Assembly: GCF_036227485.1 (NCBI RefSeq) | Contig: NZ_CP109479.1 | Span: forward strand, 5,270,001 to 5,334,000 | Direction of reading: 5' to 3' | DNA: 64,000 nucleotides | DNA from: Streptomyces sp. NBC_01451 | GTDB lineage: Bacteria; Actinomycetota; Actinomycetes; Streptomycetales; Streptomycetaceae | Part shown: one piece after another, positions 17,643 to 27,485 of the stretch | How the letters are laid out: every line of letters starts with the position of its first letter | Position numbering within the stretch: the first letter of the stretch is position 1 | Notes under the pieces: model-generated | What the model was told of the DNA's origin: nothing | Seen by the model: the letters and a program-made list of their open reading frames with translations, nothing else | The model's database searches: none | Program-made: the position numbers and the translations under genes

Positions 17643-17684
17643 GTTCGGCACCGGTCCCCACGTGGGGAGGGACCGGTGCCGAAC
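17643..17684 (+). terminator. Strong 16-bp hairpin before the response regulator
   Basis: GTTCGGCACCGGTCCC (17643-17658) pairs perfectly with 17669-17684 across a 10-base loop. It separates the response regulator from anything upstream. Confidence 0.75.
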
Positions 17685-17752
17685 GGCGCGTTGCGGCCGC
17701 AGTACGGTGCCGGTACGCGCAGGGCCTTGTCGGGGTTGTTGGGGGAGAACCG

Positions 17753-18457
17753 TTGAGCGCTCGGATTCTGGTCGCCGAAGACGACGAGATGCAGTCCCGC
17801 CTGATCCGGATCTATCTGGAACGGGAGGGGAACGCGGTGCAGGTCGTCGCCGACGGCCGCGCGGCCCTGGAGCGGGCCCGCTCGACCCGGCCCGACCTCA
17901 TCGTCCTCGACGTGATGCTGCCCCTGGTCGACGGACTCGACGTGTGCCGCATCCTGCGCACCGAGTCGGACGTGCCGATCCTGCTGCTCACCGCCCGCAC
18001 CACCGAGGAGGACATGCTCCTGGGCCTCGACCTCGGCGCCGACGACTACCTCACCAAGCCGTACAGCCCCCGGGAACTGACCGCGCGGGTGCGGGCGCTG
18101 CTGCGCCGGTCCCGCAAGGCGGGCGCGGCGGCGCAGCCGTCGGTGCTGCGGGTCGGCGAGATGGAGCTGGACACGGCGCGCTTCGAGGTACGGATGGGCG
18201 GCCGGCCGGTGGCGCTGACCTCCAAGGAGTTCAACATCCTGGAGACCCTGGCCCGCGAACCCGGCCGCGTCTTCACCCGGGCCCAGATAATCGAACGCGT
18301 CTTCGGGTACGACCGGGACGTACTGGAGCGCACGGTCGACGCCCACGTCATGAACTTACGCAGGAAGCTGGAAGCGGGACGCCAGGGCGGACCCCGGCTG
18401 CTGGAAACGGTGTACGGCCGGGGCTACCGCCTGGCCGACGGTTCGACAGCGCCCTGA
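17753..18457 (+). CDS. OmpR/PhoB-type response regulator
   Basis: The TTG at 17753 follows GGGGGAGAA and gives 234 residues. The receiver domain has the acidic pair ED-D (9-11), phospho-acceptor D53 (LIVLDVMLP) and the conserved lysine in LTKPYSPREL. The winged-helix DNA-binding domain is at the C-terminus (LTSKEFNILETLAREPGRVF, ending VYGRGYRLAD). It converges with its likely partner kinase gene at 18515. The most likely targets are its neighbours, including the exporter operon at 20883-24794, but no binding site was identified. Confidence 0.92.
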   Translation: MSARILVAEDDEMQSRLIRIYLEREGNAVQVVADGRAALERARSTRPDLIVLDVMLPLVDGLDVCRILRTESDVPILLLTARTTEEDMLLGLDLGADDYLTKPYSPRELTARVRALLRRSRKAGAAAQPSVLRVGEMELDTARFEVRMGGRPVALTSKEFNILETLAREPGRVFTRAQIIERVFGYDRDVLERTVDAHVMNLRRKLEAGRQGGPRLLETVYGRGYRLADGSTAP

Positions 18458-18514
18458 AGGGACGCGGGGCCCCGTCGGCATCCGCCTCCGCCGGAGCCGC
18501 GGTGGAACGGGCGC

Positions 18515-20143
18515 CTACCCGGCGGAGCGCTCAGCCGCCCTCGGCAGCACGATCGTGAACGTCGTCCCCGCCCCGACCTCGCTGCGTACGTCGATCGTGC
18601 CCCGGTGATCCGTGACGATCTGGCGGGCGATCGACAGCCCGAGCCCGCTGCCCCCGGTCGCCCGCCCCCGTGACGCGTCCGCGCGCCAGAAGCGGTCGAA
18701 GAGGTGCGGCAGGTCCTCCGGCGATATCCCCTTGCCGGTGTCCCGGACCTCCACGACGGCCAGCTCCCCCCGGGGGAGCACGGCCAGCGTGACCGAGCCG
18801 CCCGCCGGGGTGGCCCGCAGCGCGTTGCCGACCAGGTTCCCGACGACCTGGCGCAGCCGGTCCGTGTCCGCGGTGACGTGGACCGGCTCCGGCGCCTCCA
18901 GCCGCAGCGCGACACCCGCCGCCTCGGCCTGGGCGTGATGGGCCCGGCGCCCGGCCTCCAGGATCTCGCGCAGGTCGACGTCGGCGGGGTGGTAGGTGAG
19001 CGCGCCCGCCTCCGCGAGGGCGAGATCCTGAAGGTCGTCCACGATCCGCTGCTGGAGCAGGGCCTCCCGGTGGAGGGATTCGAGCAGTTCGGGGGTCGGG
19101 TCGACGACCCCGTCCCGCAGCGCCTCCAGATACCCGCGCAGGTTGGCCAGCGGGGTGCGCAGCTCGTGCGCGATGTCCCCGGTGAGCCGGCGCTGCCGTT
19201 CCTCGCCGGCCTGGATGGAGTCGGCCATACGGTTGAAGGCGCCGCCGAGCTGTGCGATCTCGTCCCGCCCGGAGACGGGCACCCGGCGCCCGAGGTCGCC
19301 CTCGCCGAGCCCCTTCGCGGCGACCGTCATGGCCCGTACGGGACGCAGGACGGCCCTGCTCAGCAGCAGCCCGACGGCGACGACCGCGAGGGCGACGCCC
19401 GCCGCGACGGCCACTGTGGGCGCGGCGGCAAGGGTGGGCGCCGACTCGTTCCGCACACCGAGCCGGACCTCCAGCCGGGGCGGGGCGGCCGGGCCGACCC
19501 GGCTGTTGAACACCCGTTGCAGACAGACGGTGAACTGCTGCTGGGCCCGGCAGGCGTCGACGGCGTCCAGATCCGCCGGGGCCAGCGGACCGTCGGTGCC
19601 CGGCGCCGGGCACCGCGCGGGCCGCCGGTCGGTGCTGTACCGGGGGATGCCCAGGCCGTCCGGCCGGACGGTCACCTCGGCTCCGGCCTCCGTGAGGCAG
19701 GCCGCGTACGCCACTTCGGCGCGGTATTCGGCGATCGCGACGGAGACCTGCTTCATCGAGGCCCGGTGCCCCTGCCCCGCGGGCACCTTCAGCACCGGCC
19801 GCGCGTCCACCAGCACCGCGGGCTGGCCGCTCAGGGCACGGGGCGTACGTCCGGCCAGGGCGTCGGAGTCGGTGAGCAGTACGTCGGACTCGGTGGCGAC
19901 CCGGATGCGCTGGCCGGTGTCCCGGGCGAGCTCGGCGACCGTGGGCGAGAGCCCCTCCCAGGTGCCGTGGGTGAATCCGTACGTCCGCAGCTCGCCGGTG
20001 ATCCGGGCGACCTCCTGCCGCCCGGCCGTGACGGTCTCCTGGACCTGGCGGTTCGCCTGCCGCAGGGTCAGCCAGCCGGTGGCGGCGGTGGCGGCCAGGG
20101 CGACCAGCATGAGCAGGCCGAGGACCCGGAGCCGGAAACTCAT
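18515..20143 (-). CDS. Two-component sensor histidine kinase
   Basis: The ATG at 20143 follows GAAAGGG and gives 542 residues. Membrane helix 1 is at about 6-27 and helix 2 near 240-265; between them is a large extracellular sensor of about 210 residues with several cysteines. A HAMP domain follows (LRPVRAMTVAAKGLGEGDLG). The phospho-acceptor is H326 in DIAHELRTPL. The ATP-binding part has VGNALRATPAGG (N box), DTGKGISPED (G1) and GGSGLGLSIARQI (G2). It is convergent with the response regulator gene rather than in an operon with it, which is unusual for a cognate pair. Confidence 0.92.
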   Translation of the reverse strand: MSFRLRVLGLLMLVALAATAATGWLTLRQANRQVQETVTAGRQEVARITGELRTYGFTHGTWEGLSPTVAELARDTGQRIRVATESDVLLTDSDALAGRTPRALSGQPAVLVDARPVLKVPAGQGHRASMKQVSVAIAEYRAEVAYAACLTEAGAEVTVRPDGLGIPRYSTDRRPARCPAPGTDGPLAPADLDAVDACRAQQQFTVCLQRVFNSRVGPAAPPRLEVRLGVRNESAPTLAAAPTVAVAAGVALAVVAVGLLLSRAVLRPVRAMTVAAKGLGEGDLGRRVPVSGRDEIAQLGGAFNRMADSIQAGEERQRRLTGDIAHELRTPLANLRGYLEALRDGVVDPTPELLESLHREALLQQRIVDDLQDLALAEAGALTYHPADVDLREILEAGRRAHHAQAEAAGVALRLEAPEPVHVTADTDRLRQVVGNLVGNALRATPAGGSVTLAVLPRGELAVVEVRDTGKGISPEDLPHLFDRFWRADASRGRATGGSGLGLSIARQIVTDHRGTIDVRSEVGAGTTFTIVLPRAAERSAG

Positions 20144-20415
20144 CGCGTGACCCTTTCGGTGCGGATGGCGGCGGATGACAGCGGATGACAAGAGGGCGGG
20201 GTCGGCCAGAAAACCCCAGGAGTGGCGAATTCTCCCCCCAGTCACTTTCGGCCTGTGAAGTATCAGATATGGACAGTTGCGAGCGGAATTATTTCTTCAG
20301 CATTAACGCGAGGTGATCGTACTTAAGCCACTGGCTCCCCAGTTGTCGCAGGGGGTCCAGGGGCCGCTGCTTTCGCATTTCGCAGCGCCGACGAATCACA
20401 TACAGGGGGTATGAA

Positions 20416-20769
20416 ATGAAGCGTCGAATCGCGGCCGTCGTTCCCGCACTCGCGGCCGTGGCCATCGCCGTTCCGCTGTCCATCGCCTCGCCGGCCAGTG
20501 CGTCCGCCTCGTGCGGCACCACCGTGGCCGACAAGGACGGCAGCTCCTGGAACAAGACGGCCAACGGGGCCAACGAGCGCAGCGGTTCCAGCACCGGCTG
20601 CACCATCAAGGGCATTGCCTACAACACCCAGGCGCTGGACTACCACTGCTGGACCTCCGGCGAGGGCGGCACCTGGACGTTCGTCAGGAACGACGCCACC
20701 GGTGTCACCGGCTGGATCCGCGACGACCTGCTGAGCGACAACGGCAGCAGCGTGTACTGCGGCTTCTGA
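20416..20769 (+). CDS. Secreted SH3-like small protein
   Basis: The product has 117 residues with a clear signal peptide (MKRR, then a hydrophobic core, cleaved near SPASA). The mature part of about 85 residues has four cysteines, likely two disulfides, and ends TGVTGWIRDDLL...VYCGF. That is the usual end of bacterial SH3 domains (GWV-x-x-x-L-L pattern). Such proteins bind cell-wall or peptide ligands outside the cell. It stands alone between the kinase and the ABC operon and has a bidirectional terminator behind it. Confidence 0.8.
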   Translation: MKRRIAAVVPALAAVAIAVPLSIASPASASASCGTTVADKDGSSWNKTANGANERSGSSTGCTIKGIAYNTQALDYHCWTSGEGGTWTFVRNDATGVTGWIRDDLLSDNGSSVYCGF

Positions 20770-20806
20770 TCCGCCCGGTACGGCTCGCACAGTGAAATAG
20801 CGCGAC

Positions 20807-20843
20807 AGCGGGGGCGTTCCCGGTTCTCGGGTCCGCCCCCGCT
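20807..20843. terminator. Bidirectional terminator
   Basis: AGCGGGGGCG (20807-20816) pairs perfectly with CGCCCCCGCT (20834-20843), with an inner CCCG/CGGG pair. It lies between the convergent SH3-like and ABC permease genes. Confidence 0.75.
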
Positions 20844-20882
20844 CCGTACCACCGGAACGTCGGCCAGAACGCCCGGTGGTGG

Positions 20883-22094
20883 TCATGTGCCGGCCAGCGC
20901 CTCCGTCGGAGCCAGCCGGCTCGCCCGGACCGCCGGATAGAGCCCGGCGATCATGCCGATGAGCAGGGTCGAACCGATGCCCGCGACGCTGGCCCACGCC
21001 GGGACGACCGTCGGCCAGTCGCGGCTGACGGCGTAGCCCGCCGTGATGGCCGTGCCGAGCACCGTCCCGCCCAGCCCGCCGATGAGGGACAGCAGCAGCG
21101 ACTCCGTCACGAACTGCGTCCGGATCTGGCCCCGGGTCGCCCCGAGAGCGCGGCGCAGCCCGATCTCCGGCCGCCGCTCCAGCACCGAGATGACCATGGT
21201 GTTGCCCACGCCCACCCCACCGACGAGCAGCGCGACCCCGCCGAGCCCGAGCAGCAGCCCGGTCAGCGCCGACTCGGTGGCCTCGCGGGCCGCGAGCGCG
21301 TCGGAGGGCCGCGAGATCTGCACCTCGCCCGGCTTCTCCGGGTAGGCGGTCGCCGCCAGCACCGACCGTACGGCGGTCACCTGGCTGTCCTCGGCACGGA
21401 CGTAGACCGTCGACGGATGACCGTCGAAGCGCAGATAGCTCCGGGCCGCCTGCCAGCCGACCAGCGCGGCACTGTCCAGCTCCGGCGCCAGCGGCACGGG
21501 TTCGAGGACGCCGATCAGGGAGAACCAGCGGCCACCGATCCACAGCCGGGTCCCCGGGGTGTACACGTCCAGGCGCTGCGCCGCCGTGGCGCCCAGCACG
21601 ACCGCCGGGTACTTGTCGGTGGCCGAGTCCAGCCAGCGGCCCCTGTTCATCTCCCCGCCGACGGCGGGCAGCAGGTCGGTGCCCGACGCGAGCACGGTCA
21701 GCGAGTTGGTCCGTCCGATGGCGATGCGCTCGTTGCGGTACACGCTGGCGCTGACCGCGCCGGTGGCGGTCACCTGCTCCACGGGCGGGATACGCCGGAC
21801 CATCGCGACAGCCTCGTACGGCAGCCTGGTCTTCTCGCCCGTGAGGGACTCGCCGGGGGCGACCCGCAGCAGGTTCGTCCCCAGGGCGTCCAGCCGCCGG
21901 TCCACCTCCGCCTGCCCTGACCCGGAGATACCGACCACCGCGACCATGGCGGCGACCCCGATGGCGATCCCGAGCGCCGACAGGAACACCCGCAACGGCC
22001 GCGTCCGCAGCCCGGTCCCGCCGAGCCGTACGACGTCGGCGGGCCGCAGCCGCGCGGCGCGCAACGGCCTGGGCCTGTCCAAGGGGTCGGTCAC
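20883..22094 (-). CDS. MacB/FtsX-type ABC transporter permease
   Basis: The product has 403 residues. Helix 1 is near 31-52 ([21 protein letters not shown]). A periplasmic-type domain of about 200 residues follows ([13 protein letters not shown]...). Three C-terminal helices form the FtsX core ([61 protein letters not shown]). Such permeases export peptides, lipids or antibiotics by a mechanical rather than channel mechanism. It is the last gene of a four-gene operon and its ATG overlaps the stop of the ATPase gene by 4 bp. Confidence 0.9.
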   Translation of the reverse strand: MTDPLDRPRPLRAARLRPADVVRLGGTGLRTRPLRVFLSALGIAIGVAAMVAVVGISGSGQAEVDRRLDALGTNLLRVAPGESLTGEKTRLPYEAVAMVRRIPPVEQVTATGAVSASVYRNERIAIGRTNSLTVLASGTDLLPAVGGEMNRGRWLDSATDKYPAVVLGATAAQRLDVYTPGTRLWIGGRWFSLIGVLEPVPLAPELDSAALVGWQAARSYLRFDGHPSTVYVRAEDSQVTAVRSVLAATAYPEKPGEVQISRPSDALAAREATESALTGLLLGLGGVALLVGGVGVGNTMVISVLERRPEIGLRRALGATRGQIRTQFVTESLLLSLIGGLGGTVLGTAITAGYAVSRDWPTVVPAWASVAGIGSTLLIGMIAGLYPAVRASRLAPTEALAGT

Positions 22095-22909
22095 CGATGC
22101 GCCCCGATCGTCGTACTCGAACCCGAAGTCGTGTTCTGCGGGGTGTCGTTGATGAGACGGCCGTCGCGCATCTCGATACGGCGGGGGAGCCGGCCGGCGA
22201 TCTCCAGGTCGTGGGTGATGACCACGACCGTCGTACCGGCCGCGTGCAGTTCGCGCAGCAGTTCCAGTACGGCGGCCCCCGACACGGAGTCGAGGTTGCC
22301 GGTCGGCTCGTCCGCCAGCAGGACCGACGGCTCGCCGACCACCGCACGGGCGACCGCGACCCGCTGCCGCTCGCCCCCGGAGAGCTGGTGCGGCAGATGC
22401 CGGACGCGATGGCTGAGCCCGACCCGGGCGAGCGCGGACGCGGCCCTGGCCCGGCGGCGGCGCATCGGCATGCCCGTGTAGAGCAGCCCGTCCGCCACCG
22501 AGTCCAGCACCGGGACCCCGACGGCCAGATGGAACTGCTGGAAGACGAAGCCGATCCGGGTGGCCCGCAGCGCGGAGACCTCACGGTCGGACAGCTTCGC
22601 CACGTCGTACCCGTCGACCAGGACCCGCCCCGCCGAGGGCCGGTCCAGGCTCCCCATGAGGTGCAGCATGCTCGACTTGCCGGACCCCGACGGCCCGACC
22701 ACCCCGACCAGTTCGCCGCGCCCGATCCGCAGACTCACGTCACGGACGGCGGCGACCCCGCCGGGATAGGTCTTGGAGACGCCGTCGAACTCGACAACGG
22801 GCGTCGGCGCGACAGCAGTCGACGCGGCCGGAGCCGACGTGGTCGGAGTCGATGCGGCCGGAGTGGCCGTGGTCGGAGTCGACGCGGCCGGAGGTGCGGA
22901 CTCGTTCAC
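22091..22909 (-). CDS. MacB-type ABC transporter ATPase
   Basis: The product has 272 residues. The ATPase core begins near residue 38. Walker A is GPSGSGKSS, the signature is [14 protein letters not shown] and Walker B is [14 protein letters not shown], typical of the LolD/MacB class. The first 35 residues are an odd Ala/Pro/Thr/Ser-rich leader with the unit PAASTPTT repeated, encoded by near-repeats of GTCGGAGTCGA. The gene is overlapped by 4 bp at both ends, so all three pump genes should be made in fixed ratio. Confidence 0.93.
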   Translation of the reverse strand: MNESAPPAASTPTTATPAASTPTTSAPAASTAVAPTPVVEFDGVSKTYPGGVAAVRDVSLRIGRGELVGVVGPSGSGKSSMLHLMGSLDRPSAGRVLVDGYDVAKLSDREVSALRATRIGFVFQQFHLAVGVPVLDSVADGLLYTGMPMRRRRARAASALARVGLSHRVRHLPHQLSGGERQRVAVARAVVGEPSVLLADEPTGNLDSVSGAAVLELLRELHAAGTTVVVITHDLEIAGRLPRRIEMRDGRLINDTPQNTTSGSSTTIGAHR

Positions 22910-24210
22910 TCGGGAATCCTCACCTTCATGCCCTCGTCCACCCCGGGACCGCTGACCTGCACGTTCCCGTCGGCGAAGAGTCCCGTCCTCACCGCGACGA
23001 ACCGGCCGTCCTCGGTCTCCAGCCCGTGTCCGCCCTCGGCGAGGGCGACCAGCGCGGCGACCGGCACACTCAGCACGTCCTTGACCTCACGGCCCACGTA
23101 CTCGACGGTGACGGGCCCGCTCTCCAGCCGTCCCACGGACTTCTGGTCCGCGATGGTGATGGTCACCGGCAGGGTCGCGGCGCCCGCCCCCGACTCGCCC
23201 TCGGAGCTGCCCCCCTCGGGGGCGCTGGCCTGCCGCCCGACCGAGGCGACCTCGCCCTTGACGGACTTCCCGTCGGGCAGCGTGATCCCGACGACCGTGC
23301 CGCGTACGGCCCAACCGGCGTCCGCCGCCGAGGCGTTGACGACGACCTTGCGTGCCGTACCGGTGTACGTCAGCGTGTTCTCGCCGACGGCCGCGCCGAG
23401 CCGGGCGCCCGGCTGACCGATCCGTACCTTGCCGGCGGAGTAGATGACGTCCCCGACACCGACCGTCCCGGTCTCGGCCAGCCCGAGCGACTTCTGCCAG
23501 CGCTTGACGGCCCGCGCGGTGGCGTCGGTGAACTTCTCGTCCACCGTGAAGCCGGTGTAGCCGAGCGCGGCGAGGTTGGTCTCGAACTGCAGGACGTCCA
23601 TACCGGTGAGCGGCGCGGGTGCCGCGGTTCCTGTTCCTGTCCCTGTTCCCGTTCCGGTTCCCGTCTCCGTTCCCGTGGTGGGGGAGGGGGACGCGGCGGC
23701 GCCGGTCCCGGTGTCGGACTCCCCGGATCCGGACTCCGCGGACCCGGCGACAGAGGAGGAGGCGGCGGTCGAGGTGAGAGCGAGATCCCGGTACATGGGC
23801 ATCGACCCGTACAGCAGCACCACGGGACGGTCGTCGACCCGCAGCAGCGTGTCGCCGCGCTCCACCGTCGCGCCCTGCTGGGGCAGCCAGGTCACGGTGC
23901 CCGTCGCCTTCACCGGCAGCGGTATCTCCGTACCGAAGCCCAACTGCCCGTCCACGTCCGTGCGTTCGGTGAGCGTCGCCCGGGTGACCGGAACGACCGA
24001 ACCGGCCCGGGGCGGTGCGCTCGGGCCCTTCTCCTCGCCGCCGCCGAGCCCGAGAGCCCCGACCACGGCGACGGCCGCCACGACGACCACGGCACAGGCG
24101 ATGAGCGCGGTGCGCCGGCCACGCGCACCGCGGGGCGGTTCGGTTTCCGCCGGGTCGACGTCCGTCGGCTCGGCGTCGTCGAAGTGCGTCACGGTGTCCG
24201 TCTCCGTCAC
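22906..24210 (-). CDS. Membrane-fusion-like protein with peptidoglycan-binding domain
   Basis: The GTG at 24210, two bases after the lipoprotein stop, gives 434 residues. A helix at about 34-56 anchors it. The outer part has a biotinyl/HlyD-like barrel-sandwich start ([19 protein letters not shown]), a long Ser/Gly/Thr insert, a peptidoglycan-binding-1 unit ([20 protein letters not shown]...[14 protein letters not shown]) and a C-terminal MacA-like part. This is the actinobacterial form of the adaptor that joins an ABC exporter to the wall. It is translationally coupled to the ATPase gene downstream (ATGA). Confidence 0.85.
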   Translation of the reverse strand: MTETDTVTHFDDAEPTDVDPAETEPPRGARGRRTALIACAVVVVAAVAVVGALGLGGGEEKGPSAPPRAGSVVPVTRATLTERTDVDGQLGFGTEIPLPVKATGTVTWLPQQGATVERGDTLLRVDDRPVVLLYGSMPMYRDLALTSTAASSSVAGSAESGSGESDTGTGAAASPSPTTGTETGTGTGTGTGTGTAAPAPLTGMDVLQFETNLAALGYTGFTVDEKFTDATARAVKRWQKSLGLAETGTVGVGDVIYSAGKVRIGQPGARLGAAVGENTLTYTGTARKVVVNASAADAGWAVRGTVVGITLPDGKSVKGEVASVGRQASAPEGGSSEGESGAGAATLPVTITIADQKSVGRLESGPVTVEYVGREVKDVLSVPVAALVALAEGGHGLETEDGRFVAVRTGLFADGNVQVSGPGVDEGMKVRIPE

Positions 24211-24212
24211 GG

Positions 24213-24794
24213 TCAGCCCTTGCCCGGGGCGGCGGTCGCCGGAACGCCGATGATCGGCCCGCAGACGCGGGTGGCCCGCTTGGCCCCGGCCGACGTCTGG
24301 TCCCACTCGCCCTGGCCCAGCCCGTCGGCACCCGGGTCGGGGAAGTCGGCGGCGCCGTTCTTCTGCATGCAGGTGGCGTACTCCTGCTTCACCTTGATCT
24401 GCGCGGCGGTGAGCGCGGGCTGGTTGCCCTTCTCGACGCTCTCGGGAACGGCCGTCAGATACTCGGCACACGCCACCGAGGCGGTCTTGAACTTCGGGTC
24501 CTTCTTCAGGGCCCGCAGATTGTCGCCGCCGCCGAAGTCGATGTTGCCCTGCGCGTCCGGGTCCGGTGCGTCGATCCCGTTCTCCCGCAGACACTTCACG
24601 TACTTGCCCTGGGCCGCCACGTACGCGGCCACATCGTCCCCGGAGCCGTTCCCGGCCGACGAGCCGGACGCCGTGGTCGCTCCACCGCTCGCCGCCGTGG
24701 GAACCTTCGAGCCACCGTCGTCGCCTCCGCAGCCGGTCAGCGCGAACGCCATGACCGAGGCCGCCACGGCCAGCAGTACCCGATTCGTCCTCAT
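24213..24794 (-). CDS. Lipoprotein with duplicated Cys-NG-PDP motif
   Basis: The product has 193 residues with a lipoprotein signal (LTGCGG lipobox near residue 22). The mature part has two copies of one motif: YVKCLRENGIDAPDPDAQG and YATCMQKNGAADFPDPGADG, with another cysteine (ACAEYL) between. The three cysteines and repeated PDP words suggest a duplicated small fold. It is the first gene of the exporter operon, so it may present or scavenge the substrate, or sense it outside the membrane. The family is common in actinomycetes but its function is unknown to me. Confidence 0.8.
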   Translation of the reverse strand: MRTNRVLLAVAASVMAFALTGCGGDDGGSKVPTAASGGATTASGSSAGNGSGDDVAAYVAAQGKYVKCLRENGIDAPDPDAQGNIDFGGGDNLRALKKDPKFKTASVACAEYLTAVPESVEKGNQPALTAAQIKVKQEYATCMQKNGAADFPDPGADGLGQGEWDQTSAGAKRATRVCGPIIGVPATAAPGKG

Positions 24795-25045
24795 CGGTTT
24801 CTCCCCGTCCTCCTGTCGTGCCCGGCCACGAACGCGGCGGGCAGCCCGACGGTAGAACGGACATGATGAAGAACTTTTGAAGAACCTGTCATCCGATCAT
24901 GCGACCGGATTGCATGCGCATGCGCCTGTGTTTGTGTCTGTCGTCTGCGTCTACGCAAAGGCTCTCGGCTCTCGGCTCTCGACGACGCCGTGCCGCAGGG
25001 CGAGGATCGGTCCGTACCACGCCGCGAATCGGGGAGGGCGGGGCA

Positions 25046-26227
25046 ATGAGGGCGATCGTCGTGGGCGCGGGCATCGGCGGACTGGCCGCGACACTGAGCC
25101 TGCGCGCGGCCGGTCACGAGGTCACCCTCGTCGAGCGGGCGCGGCGCTTCACCGAGATCGGCGCCGGCATCCAGCTCGCGCCCAACGCCACCCGCGTACT
25201 GCGCCGGCTGGGCCTGCTCGACACGGTCGCCGCCCGGGCCGCCCGCCCCTCCAGGCTGAGCTTCCGCACCTGGTCGGACGGCACCGAGATCTGCGGCTAC
25301 GTGCTCGGCCCCGACGTCGAGGACGAGTTCGGGGCGCCCTACCTGCAGGTCCACCGGGCCGACCTGCACCAGGCCCTGGCCGCCAGGATTCCGCCCCGCT
25401 CGGTGCGGCTGAACACCCAGGTCGTGGGCATCGACCAGGACGACAGAACCGCCCATGTCACCACGGCCGACGGTGAACGCCTCGGCGCGGACCTGGTCGT
25501 GGCCGCCGACGGGGTGCGGTCCGCCGCCCGCCAGTGGCTGTTCGGCGCCGACGAGGCCGTCTTCTCCGGTACCGCCGCCTACCGGGCACTGCTCCCGGCC
25601 GCCGAGGTGGCCGACCTGGACCTGCCGGAGTACGCGGCCTGGCTCGGACCGGGCCGGCACGTCGTCCACTACTGGGTGCGCGGCGGCCGACTCCTCAACC
25701 TGGTCGCCGTGTTCACAGCAGGGGCCGCGGAGTCGGAGTCGGTGCGCGAGTCATGGACCGCCCGGGCGGAACCGGGAGAACAGCTCCGCGAGTTCGCCGG
25801 CTGGGACCGCCGGGTGCTCACCGCCCTGGGACGCGCCGGCCAGGTGTTCCGGTACGGCATCAACACCCGCGCCCCGCTGGCCCGTTGGAACATAGGCAGG
25901 GTGACGCTGCTCGGCGACAGCGCCCATGCGATGGTGCCGTTCCAGGCCCAGGGCGCCGCCCAGGCCATCATGGACGCGGCGGTCCTGGGCGACTCCCTCG
26001 CGGACACGGCCCCGGCGGAGATCCCGGACGCGCTCACCCGGTTCGTACGCCGACGGCTCGCCACCGCGACGCGGGTGCAGGCCGGTTCGGCGAGCGCGGG
26101 CGATGCCTACCACCTGCCGGACGGGCCGGAGGCCGAGGCCCGCAACGCCCGGATGGTGGCGTACGGCGACGAGAACAGGTTCGGCCCGCACGCGACGGCG
26201 TGGCGGGACGACGTACCGGAGGAGTGA
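25046..26227 (+). CDS. FAD-dependent aromatic-ring-type monooxygenase
   Basis: The ATG at 25046 gives 393 residues; the frame is open upstream but lacks protein character. The N-terminus is the FAD fold VVGAGIGGLAATLSLRAAGHEV, followed by TEIGAGIQLAPNATRVLRRLGL, typical of salicylate / 3-hydroxybenzoate hydroxylases. The second FAD motif is RVTLLGDSAHAMVPFQAQGA near residue 285. These flavoenzymes use NAD(P)H and O2 to hydroxylate an aromatic or polyene substrate. There is no neighbouring aromatic pathway or polyketide gene, so the substrate is open. Confidence 0.88.
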   Translation: MRAIVVGAGIGGLAATLSLRAAGHEVTLVERARRFTEIGAGIQLAPNATRVLRRLGLLDTVAARAARPSRLSFRTWSDGTEICGYVLGPDVEDEFGAPYLQVHRADLHQALAARIPPRSVRLNTQVVGIDQDDRTAHVTTADGERLGADLVVAADGVRSAARQWLFGADEAVFSGTAAYRALLPAAEVADLDLPEYAAWLGPGRHVVHYWVRGGRLLNLVAVFTAGAAESESVRESWTARAEPGEQLREFAGWDRRVLTALGRAGQVFRYGINTRAPLARWNIGRVTLLGDSAHAMVPFQAQGAAQAIMDAAVLGDSLADTAPAEIPDALTRFVRRRLATATRVQAGSASAGDAYHLPDGPEAEARNARMVAYGDENRFGPHATAWRDDVPEE

Positions 26228-26258
26228 GTGGTCGGGGGCAGGTGGGTGTGGCCGTCTC

Positions 26259-27485
26259 TCAGGCCCGCCCACGGGACTCGGGGGTGCGCCGCGCCAGCGA
26301 GTCGAAGATCACCGCGGTGATCAGCACCCCACCCGTGATCATGAACTGGACGGCGGTCTCGACGCCCAGCAGCGCCATGCCGGAGGCGATCGACTGGATG
26401 ATGAGCACCCCCAGCAGCGCGGACCAGGTCGAGCCGCGTCCGCCGAACAGGCTGGTGCCGCCGATGACGGCGGCGGCCACGGCGTTGATCAGCAGCATGC
26501 CGGAGCCCGAGACCGGGCTCGCCGAGGTGAACCGCGACGCGACGAACAGCCCGCCGACCGCCGCCAGCGTCCCCGACACCATGAACACCGAGATCCGTAC
26601 GCGCGTCACGTCGACGCCGGCCCGCCGTGCCGCCTCCACTCCGCCGCCCAGGGCGAGGACCTGCCGTCCGTAGGGCGTGCGGCGCAGCAGCAGGTCCGAG
26701 GCGACGATGACCCCGAGGAAGATCAGCAGCGCCAGCGGGAGCCCCTCGAAGCGGTCCAGCACGGAGACCGCGGCGAACGCGACGAGGGCGACCAGGGCCG
26801 TACGCACCCAGATCTCGCCCACCGGCCGGCACGGCATCCCGGCGCCGGCCCGGCGTCCGCGGTCGCGCAGGGAGACGAGGAGGTGGACGGCCGTGCAGAG
26901 CGCCGCGAGCCCGTAGGTGAGGACGGGGGCGCTGAAGTAGCGGCTGGTCAGCGTGGCGACCAGCCCGTCCTCGCTGAAGTGGATGGAACTGTCCGGGCCG
27001 AGCAGGTAGAGCATCAGGCCGCTCCAGGCCAGCAGTCCGGCGAGGGTGACGACGAAGGCGGGTACGCGGAACCGGGCGAAGAGGAACCCGTGGAGCGCCC
27101 CGATGGCCGTACCGCAGATCACCGCGATGACCACGGCGAGCCATTCCGTCATACCGAGGTTCACGTTCAGCGCCGCGAACAGGGCGCCCGCCAGACCGGC
27201 GAGCGACCCCACGGACAGATCGATCTCACCGATCAGCAGGACGAAGACGATGCCGACGGCGACCATGCCGGTCCCGACGATGTCCACGCTGAGGACGGAC
27301 AGGTTGCGCGGCGACAGGAAATGATCGTTGAGGCACTGGAAGACGACCCAGGTCACGGCGAGCGCGAGGAGCACCGGGGCGGGCCCGAGCCCGCCCTCGC
27401 GCACCCTGCGGCGCACGGCACCGGCGCACGCCACGAGGCGCGGCCTCACTTTCCCGGCCACGCCTCTCGGCGCCGCACCTCTCAC
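26259..27485 (-). CDS. Xylose-type sugar ABC transporter permease
   Basis: Starting at the GTG at 27485, which overlaps the ATPase stop (GTGA), the product has 408 residues; a GTG at 27461 is an alternative. It has about ten membrane helices and the RbsC/XylH motifs GIVFVLLIGEIDLSVGSLAG and VIGGTSLFGGRGS. It forms the channel of a periplasmic-binding-protein sugar importer. Gene order is binding protein, ATPase, permease on one strand, with 4-bp coupling. Confidence 0.9.
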   Translation of the reverse strand: MRGAAPRGVAGKVRPRLVACAGAVRRRVREGGLGPAPVLLALAVTWVVFQCLNDHFLSPRNLSVLSVDIVGTGMVAVGIVFVLLIGEIDLSVGSLAGLAGALFAALNVNLGMTEWLAVVIAVICGTAIGALHGFLFARFRVPAFVVTLAGLLAWSGLMLYLLGPDSSIHFSEDGLVATLTSRYFSAPVLTYGLAALCTAVHLLVSLRDRGRRAGAGMPCRPVGEIWVRTALVALVAFAAVSVLDRFEGLPLALLIFLGVIVASDLLLRRTPYGRQVLALGGGVEAARRAGVDVTRVRISVFMVSGTLAAVGGLFVASRFTSASPVSGSGMLLINAVAAAVIGGTSLFGGRGSTWSALLGVLIIQSIASGMALLGVETAVQFMITGGVLITAVIFDSLARRTPESRGRA

